Origin: Thermoplasmata archaeon
Lineage (GTDB): Archaea > Thermoplasmatota > Thermoplasmata > Lutacidiplasmatales > UBA184
Direction: 5' to 3'
Assembly: GCA_030043405.1 (NCBI GenBank)
Contig: JASHXS010000068.1
Span: 1-7,513, forward strand
Length of the DNA stretch: 7,513 nucleotides
Both the position numbers and the translations under genes were made by a program. This document shows, one piece after another, positions 1 through 5,595 of the stretch (positions are counted from its first letter, which is position 1; the number at the start of each line of letters is the position of its first letter). The notes beneath the pieces are model-generated. The model was given only the letters and a program-made list of their open reading frames with translations. It had not been told where the DNA came from and did no database searches.

Positions 1-156
1 TATGGCCAGCTGGTCGACCCGTTCGGGCACTGCTGGTCGCTCTCCATGCCCGTGTCGATGAGCAAGGCCGCGCGCGACGCCAAGCGTCGTGACGCCCTGC
101 GGGCCTTCTCGAAAGGCGAGACCCCAACGAAAGTTCCGGCGGACACGGACATCTAG
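1..156 (+). CDS. VOC/PhnB-like protein, C-terminal fragment
   Basis: This is the 3' end of a gene that begins left of the window; 51 codons are visible in frame 1 before a TAG stop. The fragment opens with the motif LVDPFGHCWSL, which resembles the last beta strand of VOC-superfamily proteins of the PhnB/glyoxalase-like type (commonly DPFGHxWSL). A charged, Lys/Arg-rich helical tail follows. VOC proteins are small cytoplasmic metal-dependent enzymes or binding proteins with very varied substrates, so no reaction can be named from this tail. The usual Arg after DPFGH is Cys here. The gene converges on the GH15 gene, and the two stop codons overlap. Family placement rests on one motif and is moderately sure; function is unknown. 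Confidence 0.6.
   Translation, partial: YGQLVDPFGHCWSLSMPVSMSKAARDAKRRDALRAFSKGETPTKVPADTDI
153..156. other. Convergent stop codons sharing CTAG
   Basis: The TAG stop of the VOC-like gene (154-156, + strand) and the TAG stop of the GH15 gene (153-155 read on the minus strand) both lie in the palindrome CTAG. The two genes therefore overlap by two bases and no room is left for a terminator between them. Confidence 0.9.
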
Positions 157-2075
157 CCGTCGGTGGCCCTCGCCGGCCGCTCCGACGCGAAGGTCCGCGG
201 AGCCACGTCCGCTCCGAGGGTCAGGGCCGCTCGGATCAGGGCGATGTGAGTGAACGCCTGGGGATAATTCCCGAGGGCTTGCTGCGCGACCGGGTCGTAC
301 TCTTCGGAAAACAGCGCGAGGGGACTGGCCGCTCGGAGCAGAGCGGCAAAGTCCCGGCGCGCTTTCCTCCCCTCGCCGAGGCGCGCGAGGCAGTCCACCA
401 GCCAGAAACTGCACGGCAGGAAGGCCCCCTCCTCCCCTTCGATCCCGTCGTCCCCCCGATACCGGTAGACGAAGGGGCCACGGGTCAGGTCCGTCTGCAC
501 CGCCCGTATGGTGTTCACGATCCGCTCGTCCTCCGCCGGGAGGAACCCGACCAGCGGCAGCCGGAGGTTGGCCGCGTCGACGAGCGTGCTCCCGAAGAAT
601 TGCGTGAAGGTGGCGCGGCGCACGTCATACCCCCGCGTCAGCACCGCGGTCCGGACGCTCGCGGCCTCCCGCTCCCAACGCGCCGATCGGCCGGCGCCGG
701 CGAACTCCTTGCCGATCCGCGCCGCGCGGTCGAGGGCGACCCAGGCCATCACCTTCGAGTGCACGTAGTGGGCCGGCGCACTGCGCACCTCCCAGATCCC
801 GCGGTCCGGGCGACGCCACGAACGGGTGACGTCCTCGACGAGCGGCTCGATGGAGGGCCACCAGCCGGTCAGCGCGTCCGGCGCGATCTCGTAGAGGAGC
901 TGGGCCGCGTCCAGCAACTCCCCGTAGATGTCGAGCTGGAACTGGTTCACCGCGTCGTTTCCGACTCGGACGGGCCGCGAGTCGCGATAGCCGGCCAAGT
1001 GCGGAAGCTCCCGTTCGGCCAGGTCGTCCTCGCCGTGGGCGGCGTAGATCACTCGCAGCCGCCGGTTCCGCGCCGGTCCCCGTTGCAGTTTGAACATCCA
1101 GCGGAGGAACGAGGTCGCCTCCTCGACGTGCCCCATCAACAGGAGGCTCTGGGCGGCGAACGCGGCATCCCGCACCCACACGTACCGGTAATCCCAGTTG
1201 CGGCTCCCGCCGATCCATTCCGGTAACGAAGTGGTCGGCGCCGCCACGAACGCTCCGCTCTCGGCGTTCGACAGCAGCTTGAGGGTCAGCTCCGACCGTT
1301 CGATCCACGCGTGCCACTCCCCGGCGAGGCGGTGGATCGGGCTCTGCGGACCGTGCGCCCACCCCCGCCAGAACTCTTCGGTCCGATGCAGGAGGTCGTG
1401 GGCCGACTCGCGGGTCGGTCGGTCCGTGCCCCAGTACGCCTCGAACGCGGTCCGCTCGCCCGGCGGGAGGGTGCACCGGCCCACCAGTCGCCCGCCCTGG
1501 ACCTCCATCGTCCAACCGGGGAGGCAGGTGACGGTGCCCACGGGGGAGCGACCGATCCACCGGAGCCCGGCCTCCCGCCACGTGGCGGGGAACCGACCGT
1601 ACTCGAACCGGGGTTCGACGATCGCCTCGACGGGGACGGGGCCGCCCACGGCTTCGAGCACGCGGACGAGCATCGGGGCCTGCTCGCCGGCTGGTGGCGG
1701 AAAGAGCGGCATGAAGTCCATCAGCGTCAGGGTGCGGGACCGACCGACGTCGAATCGCGTCTCGAGGACGGCGGTCGACGGCAGGTACGCTTGGGTGGAT
1801 CGCCACCGACCGGTGGGACGGATCGTGAAGCTGCCGCCCACGGTCGGGTCCAGCAGTCGACCGAACGTGCTGGCCGACGCGAATCGGGGTAAGCAGGCCC
1901 AGTCGACGGAACCGGCCCGAGAAACGAGGGCGGCGGTATGCAGGTTGCCGATCAACCCGTACTCATGGAGACCCCGGAACCGCGGTTCGCCGGCGGAGGG
2001 AGCGGCGCGCGCCGGGCGGCCCCGGGACGGGGCGCGCGATGGACCCCGCGACCGGACCGGACGGGCGGACGGCAC
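153..2075 (-). CDS. GH15 family glycoside hydrolase (trehalase/glucoamylase type)
   Basis: A 640-residue member of glycoside hydrolase family 15 (COG3387 type). These inverting enzymes release glucose from alpha-glucosides; characterised Thermoplasma members of this subgroup are trehalases, and others act on maltooligosaccharides. The N-terminal beta domain starts near residue 36 with HEYGLIGNLHTAALVSRAGSVDW. The (alpha/alpha)6 barrel follows, with NWDYRYVWVRDA (293-304), NDAVNQFQLDIYGE (373-386), GIWEVR (426-431, E429 the likely general acid), EEGAFLPCSFW (548-558, E549 the likely general base) and LGNYPQAFTHIALI (601-614). There is no signal peptide, so it should be cytoplasmic. The GTG start is the first usable codon after the upstream stop and the next in-frame alternative is TTG at codon 41, inside the conserved domain. 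A partial ribosome site GGTAGGG lies 7 bases before it. This start gives an odd Arg/Pro/Ser/Ala-rich tail of about 30 residues. It is the last gene of an operon with a TreT-like glycosyltransferase and an MscS channel, which favours trehalose as substrate. The family call is firm; the substrate is inferred. Confidence 0.93.
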   Translation of the reverse strand: MPSARPVRSRGPSRAPSRGRPARAAPSAGEPRFRGLHEYGLIGNLHTAALVSRAGSVDWACLPRFASASTFGRLLDPTVGGSFTIRPTGRWRSTQAYLPSTAVLETRFDVGRSRTLTLMDFMPLFPPPAGEQAPMLVRVLEAVGGPVPVEAIVEPRFEYGRFPATWREAGLRWIGRSPVGTVTCLPGWTMEVQGGRLVGRCTLPPGERTAFEAYWGTDRPTRESAHDLLHRTEEFWRGWAHGPQSPIHRLAGEWHAWIERSELTLKLLSNAESGAFVAAPTTSLPEWIGGSRNWDYRYVWVRDAAFAAQSLLLMGHVEEATSFLRWMFKLQRGPARNRRLRVIYAAHGEDDLAERELPHLAGYRDSRPVRVGNDAVNQFQLDIYGELLDAAQLLYEIAPDALTGWWPSIEPLVEDVTRSWRRPDRGIWEVRSAPAHYVHSKVMAWVALDRAARIGKEFAGAGRSARWEREAASVRTAVLTRGYDVRRATFTQFFGSTLVDAANLRLPLVGFLPAEDERIVNTIRAVQTDLTRGPFVYRYRGDDGIEGEEGAFLPCSFWLVDCLARLGEGRKARRDFAALLRAASPLALFSEEYDPVAQQALGNYPQAFTHIALIRAALTLGADVAPRTFASERPARATDG

Positions 2076-2084
2076 GGCGAAGCC

Positions 2085-2837
2085 CTACCGACGAGGCGAT
2101 TGGGTTTGCTGGACGAGTTCGGCGACTCGCTTCCCGACCTCGGCCGTGACGGCATCGCGCTCCTCCGGTCGACGGATGAGGACGGTGAGGGTGAGCTCCG
2201 TGGATTGGGCCGAACGGGAGCGGGTGACGATCACCGGCGGGAAACGTGGGTCCAGGTGAGAGCGCAACTTGCCCAGGCTCTTCCGCAAGTCGCTCTCCAG
2301 ACGCGCGAGGTCGGTGTTCGCTCCGACCGAGAACGGCACGTTCACTTCCCGCCACGCCTGGGGGGACGTGTTGGTGACGACCTCCCGGATGAACGTCGAG
2401 TTCGGGATCGAGAGGAGCGCATCGTCGTCGCTGAGGAGCACCGTCGTGATCGGGTTGATCTCGATGACCTTGCCGGAGTACCCGGCGACCTTCACGGTGT
2501 CCCCGAGCTTGAACGGCGTGTAGATGTCGGAGAAGTACCGAGCGCCGATGTTCTGGAGGGGCTCCCGCAACGCGACGACCGCGGCGAGCCCGATCAGGAG
2601 GATCACGAGCAACAGCACGTACGGGCTCACGCCGAGCTCTTGGATCGCGAAGGTCCCACCCACCAGCCAAACGACGACGGTACCGACGCGCCCGGCGGCC
2701 GCCGAGACCTGCGGCATGGTCTGGCCCACCCCTCGACCGAGCAGCAACCCCGCCAGCCGCCCCGCGGCCCAGGTGATCGCCAGGATGACGGCGAAATAGA
2801 TGAACGGCAACCAGAAGGAGAGGGGGGGAAGCAACAT
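2085..2837 (-). CDS. MscS-family mechanosensitive ion channel
   Basis: A 250-residue small-conductance mechanosensitive channel subunit of the short three-helix form. MscS channels are membrane heptamers that open under membrane tension and let ions and small solutes out during hypo-osmotic shock. Three hydrophobic segments are visible at about 8-33, 50-67 and 72-92. The third continues into an amphipathic helix ending near residue 104 (REPLQNIGARYFSDIYTPF). The beta domain carries the family signature FKLGDTVKVAGYSGKVIEI (109-127) and IPNSTFI (144-150). A cytoplasmic alpha/beta domain of about 165-245 follows. Length is close to the usual 250-290. ATG immediately follows the TGA of the glycosyltransferase in the same frame. 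A GGAGGT (2851-2856) lies 13 bases before it, which is long, so coupled re-initiation is likely. GH15 starts 9 bases after its stop. The context suggests export of the osmolyte handled by the flanking enzymes. The family call is secure; the solute role is inferred. Confidence 0.93.
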   Translation of the reverse strand: MLLPPLSFWLPFIYFAVILAITWAAGRLAGLLLGRGVGQTMPQVSAAAGRVGTVVVWLVGGTFAIQELGVSPYVLLLVILLIGLAAVVALREPLQNIGARYFSDIYTPFKLGDTVKVAGYSGKVIEINPITTVLLSDDDALLSIPNSTFIREVVTNTSPQAWREVNVPFSVGANTDLARLESDLRKSLGKLRSHLDPRFPPVIVTRSRSAQSTELTLTVLIRRPEERDAVTAEVGKRVAELVQQTQSPRR

Positions 2838-4229
2838 TCAGCCGTTCACGACCTCCTCGAGCAACAGGCTCTCCGCGCGAGCCGCCGCTTCGATGGTGCA
2901 TTTCCGCATCGCGACCGCCCCACCCTCGGCCAGACGCTGACCGAGGCCCCGGGGGTCCGCCAGCAGCAACGCCATCTGGTCGGCGAGCGCCTCGACGTCC
3001 TCCGGGTCGTAGAGCAGCGCGTTCTTGCGATGCTTCACGAGCTCCGCCACGCCGGCCCGCTTCGAGACGATCGCGGGTTTCCCGTGGATCCAGCTCTCGA
3101 CCACGACCAGCCCGAACCCCTCCTGGATCGAGGAGAGCAGGGTGAACTCCGCGCGTTCATAGCACGCGTCGAGGTCCCGCTGGCTCACGTGGCCCGAAAA
3201 GAGGACTCGGTCCCCGATCCCGAGCTCCACGGCCAGCCGCTCTAGCTCGGCCCGCCACTGGGCCGCCTTCGACAGACCCAACCCCGCCTTCGAGCCGGAG
3301 AAACTCCCGTTCCCGACGAGCAACAGTCGCACGTCGGGATGCGCCCCGGCGAGCTTGGCGAGCGCGCGGATGGGCCGGTCTTGGCCCTTCATGGGATCCA
3401 TGCGGCCCACGACCACGACGAGACGGTCCTCCGGCCGCACCCCGAACCGAGCACACGTGGCGGCCACCTCGTCCGCGGGCGGCATCGTGTACTCCGTCTC
3501 GTCCACGAAGGGGTAGAGCTTCACGATCCGGCCCGTGTAGCCAAACTCCTCGAGCTGAGCCTGGTAGCGGTCGGTGCTGACGACGACGGCGTCGTAGCTG
3601 TTCAGGTAGGCGGTCATCGCCGACCGCCACGCCGGGGGTATCTCCTTCGCCGCGAAGGGGATGTGCCACCGGTAGAGCTTCGGCTTCAACGTGCCGAGCA
3701 TATCCCCGATGGCCAGCTGCTGGAAGTCGTGGATGTAGAACACGTCGAAGTCGTACGTCGCATCCAGGGCCCGGATCTTCTCGGCCGTCAGCCGGTTGTA
3801 GTATGCGTACTCGCTGAAATCGTCGCTCCAGAACAGATCGGCCGACTCGGGCGCGTCCCGTCGCAGTCCGTGGACGGTGCCCCAGATCGTCTCCTTCACA
3901 TTGCCGTACGCCGCCAGGCGCTCGGGGGCGATCGCCACGTTGTGCAGCGTGAACGCCGGTGTACGCACCTCGCGCGGGCCGAACGGATTCAACGACACCC
4001 AGTGGGCCTGACCGATCAGCTGGTCCTCGTGGAGGCGGCGGATCAACGGATAGACCATCCGGGTCACGCCCCCCGGGGAGAAGGTGTAGTCGACGCCCTC
4101 CTCGAGTTGCTCCAGCCGAGCCGACTCGGGCGGGCGGCTAGGGACGCCCTCCGACCCCGTGACGGGAGGGAATAGGAGCAAGGGCGTCTGCGTATTGACG
4201 CAAATATCCAGCTGCTGTTCCGCGGACAT
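2838..4229 (-). CDS. GT4-family glycosyltransferase, TreT (trehalose synthase)-like
   Basis: A 463-residue retaining GT-B glycosyltransferase of family GT4. Visible motifs are an N-terminal loop SPGGVTRMVYPLIRRL (51-66), HDFQQ (167-171) followed by YRWHIPF (186-192), and VVVGRMDPMKGQD (272-284, R276 and K281 the expected sugar-nucleotide phosphate ligands). These are followed by LLLVGNG (302-308) and an EX7E pair, E370 and E378, in EGFGLVVVE. HDFQ, WHI and DPMKG match in order the HDPQ, WRCHID and DPWKG motifs of archaeal TreT. TreT joins NDP-glucose and glucose into trehalose, so a trehalose-type product is plausible. Glucosyl- or mannosyl-glycerate or another glycoside is possible, because HIPF replaces HID near the acceptor site. 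There is no signal peptide or membrane segment, so it is cytoplasmic. ATG has GGAGG four bases upstream. It is the first gene of the operon with MscS and GH15. The GT4 call is firm; the substrate is not. Confidence 0.85.
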   Translation of the reverse strand: MSAEQQLDICVNTQTPLLLFPPVTGSEGVPSRPPESARLEQLEEGVDYTFSPGGVTRMVYPLIRRLHEDQLIGQAHWVSLNPFGPREVRTPAFTLHNVAIAPERLAAYGNVKETIWGTVHGLRRDAPESADLFWSDDFSEYAYYNRLTAEKIRALDATYDFDVFYIHDFQQLAIGDMLGTLKPKLYRWHIPFAAKEIPPAWRSAMTAYLNSYDAVVVSTDRYQAQLEEFGYTGRIVKLYPFVDETEYTMPPADEVAATCARFGVRPEDRLVVVVGRMDPMKGQDRPIRALAKLAGAHPDVRLLLVGNGSFSGSKAGLGLSKAAQWRAELERLAVELGIGDRVLFSGHVSQRDLDACYERAEFTLLSSIQEGFGLVVVESWIHGKPAIVSKRAGVAELVKHRKNALLYDPEDVEALADQMALLLADPRGLGQRLAEGGAVAMRKCTIEAAARAESLLLEEVVNG

Positions 4230-4382
4230 GCCGCCTCCGACTGGGCCGGTCGAACGTACCCGGGGGGATGGGCTGGCCCTAAATGGTCTTACCTCCGTCG
4301 CGACCGCGGGTCGGCCGGCGGGCCGCCCCCTGCCACTTATCCCTCCGACCGCCTCCCACGCCGCGGGAGGGAAGGCGACACG
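4230..4382. promoter_or_regulatory. Divergent intergenic promoter region
   Basis: 153 bases separate the divergent glycosyltransferase operon and the hydroxy acid oxidase gene. The region is very GC-rich apart from two short AT-rich boxes. CCATTTAG, read on the minus strand at 4286-4279, ends 49 bases before the glycosyltransferase ATG. ACTTAT on the plus strand (4335-4340) ends 42 bases before the oxidase GTG. Both distances fit weak archaeal TATA boxes with short leaders carrying a ribosome site. No BRE or operator could be recognised with confidence. Confidence 0.4.
4365..4371 (+). promoter_or_regulatory. Likely ribosome binding site of the hydroxy acid oxidase gene
   Basis: GGGAGGG stands 11 bases before the GTG at 4383. 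The spacing is longer than ideal, but this is the only strong purine run, and it supports GTG over any internal start because the conserved N-terminal helix begins only about 12 residues later. Confidence 0.5.
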
Positions 4383-5474
4383 GTGAGCGAGTCCTCCACC
4401 CCCCCTGTGCGCTCGATCGGGACCTTAGAGGCCGCGGCGGCCCGGGTGCTCCCCGCGGCCGTCTGGGCCTACGTCCAGGCCGGGGCGGGTGCGGAGGACG
4501 CGATGCGGGCCAACCACGACGCCTTCCGGCGGCGCACGCTACGCCCCCGGGCCCTGACCGATGTCCGGAGCCTCGACCTGAGCAGCCGGATGTTGGAGGA
4601 CCGGCTGGCGGCCCCTCTCTTCGTCTGCCCGATGGCCCGTCAGGGGCTCGTCCACCCGGACGCCGAACTGGCCACCCACCGGGCAGCCTCGGACGCCGGA
4701 GTTCTCTCGGTGGTGAGCACGCTGTCGACGCGCTCCCTGGAAGAGATCGCCGCCTCGTCGCCCCAGGGTCCCCGATGGTTCCAACTGTACCTCCAGCCCG
4801 ATTTCGTCGCCTCCCGGAACCTGGTCGAGCGGGCCGAACGGGCCGGGTACTCCGCCCTAGTGCTGACCGTCGACATGCCCGTCCTCGGCTCCCGCGACCA
4901 GCTCCTCGAACACGACTTCGTCCTCGACGCCGACGCGCCGGTCGGGAACGGGGCTCCGGTCCTCGCCCCGAGCCGCCCTCCCGTGGGCGAGAGGGGCCAC
5001 TTCCACCTGCGCTCCGACGCGGGCGCCACTTGGGACGTGCTCGATGACCTCCAGTCGATCACCCGGCTGCCCGTGGTCGTCAAGGGCCTCCTAACCGGGG
5101 AGGATGCCCGCCGCGCGGAGAACCACGGAGCCCGCGCCATCATCGTCTCGAACCACGGCGGACGCCAGTTGAACGGCGCCCCGGCGGCCCTCGAAGCGCT
5201 GCCCGAAGTAGTCCGGGCCGTGGGGTCGGAGGTCGAAGTGTACTTCGACAGCGGCATCCGCCGCGCGACGGACGTGCTGATCGCCCTCGCGCTCGGCGCG
5301 CGGGCCGTGGGCCTCGGTCGGCCCGTCCTCTGGGCGCTCGCGGTCGGGGGCGAAGCGGGGGTCCGCCGATTCTTCCAGCTGTTGACCACGGAACTCGCGA
5401 CGGAGATGGCCCTGACCGGTCGACGTCGACTCGCGGAGATCGACCGGACCCTCCTCGGTGCGGAGCGGTGGTAG
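4383..5474 (+). CDS. FMN-dependent alpha-hydroxy acid oxidase/dehydrogenase
   Basis: A complete 363-residue member of the FMN-dependent alpha-hydroxy acid oxidising family (glycolate oxidase, lactate oxidase, LldD, mandelate dehydrogenase), a cytoplasmic TIM-barrel enzyme oxidising L-2-hydroxy acids to 2-oxo acids. By alignment to spinach glycolate oxidase the key residues are all present: Y30 (Y24), Y136 in WFQLY (Y129), R171 in LGSRD (R164), K234 in VVVKG (K230), H258 and R261 in SNHGGRQL (H254, R257), and D289 in YFDSGIRR (D285 region). The residue at Trp108 of glycolate oxidase, which lines the substrate pocket, is Leu114 here, so the substrate may be bulkier than glycolate. Loop 4 (about 176-215) is of normal length, with no membrane insert like that of mandelate dehydrogenase. 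GTG is the first start, and GGGAGGG (4365-4371) lies 11 bases upstream. It stands alone, divergent from the osmolyte operon. The family call is firm; the substrate and electron acceptor are unknown. Confidence 0.93.
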   Translation: MSESSTPPVRSIGTLEAAAARVLPAAVWAYVQAGAGAEDAMRANHDAFRRRTLRPRALTDVRSLDLSSRMLEDRLAAPLFVCPMARQGLVHPDAELATHRAASDAGVLSVVSTLSTRSLEEIAASSPQGPRWFQLYLQPDFVASRNLVERAERAGYSALVLTVDMPVLGSRDQLLEHDFVLDADAPVGNGAPVLAPSRPPVGERGHFHLRSDAGATWDVLDDLQSITRLPVVVKGLLTGEDARRAENHGARAIIVSNHGGRQLNGAPAALEALPEVVRAVGSEVEVYFDSGIRRATDVLIALALGARAVGLGRPVLWALAVGGEAGVRRFFQLLTTELATEMALTGRRRLAEIDRTLLGAERW

Positions 5475-5498
5475 GGCGAGTCGGCTTCGATCGCGGGA

Positions 5499-5518
5499 CT
5501 TCCGCGCGACCCCGGAAG
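5499..5518 (+). terminator. Hairpin after the hydroxy acid oxidase gene
   Basis: CTTCCG (5499-5504) and CGGAAG (5513-5518) form a perfect 6-bp stem with an 8-base loop, 24 bases after the oxidase stop codon. No T-run follows, so it is not a classical intrinsic terminator; it may help transcript end formation or be chance in GC-rich DNA. Confidence 0.3.
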
Positions 5519-5550
5519 GAGCCTCGGTGGGACGTCCCCCGGGCTCGACA

Positions 5551-5558
5551 ACATAATC
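5551..5558 (+). promoter_or_regulatory. Candidate TATA box of the YdjM-like gene
   Basis: ACATAATC is the only AT-rich octamer in the gap after the oxidase gene. An archaeal TATA box here would place transcription start near 5578-5584, downstream of the ATG at 5563 but upstream of the GTG at 5596. It therefore supports the GTG as translation start. A perfect palindrome, GGGACGTCCC, lies at 5529-5538, 12 bases before the box. Confidence 0.4.
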
Positions 5559-5595
5559 TGGGATGGGGGTAGGAGCGCGGGCGCGGGGCGTTCCG

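Noticed and set aside
246..1226. A plus-strand open frame (326 codons) opposite the GH15 gene
   Set aside because: The opposite strand holds the catalytic motifs of GH15; this product is Arg/Pro/Glu-rich and featureless.
1938..3245. A long plus-strand open frame (435 codons) opposite the GH15, MscS and glycosyltransferase genes
   Set aside because: It is antisense to three genes with clear family motifs, its product is a low-complexity run of Arg, Gly, Asp and Pro, and it crosses gene borders. It is a by-product of high GC.
4300..4330. GC-rich self-complementary stretch in the divergent promoter region
   Set aside because: The possible pairings are short and alternative, made only of G and C, and expected from the base composition; no single defined hairpin or operator stands out.
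4283..5047. A plus-strand open frame overlapping the hydroxy acid oxidase in another frame
   Set aside because: The translation is almost wholly Arg, Pro and Gly, and the in-frame oxidase has all its catalytic residues.
5563..5595. ATG at 5563 as the start of the YdjM-like protein
   Set aside because: It sits 5 bases after the candidate TATA box, has no ribosome site, and adds 11 residues (GVGARARGVP) before the usual family N-terminus; GTG at 5596 is preferred, though ATG is not excluded.
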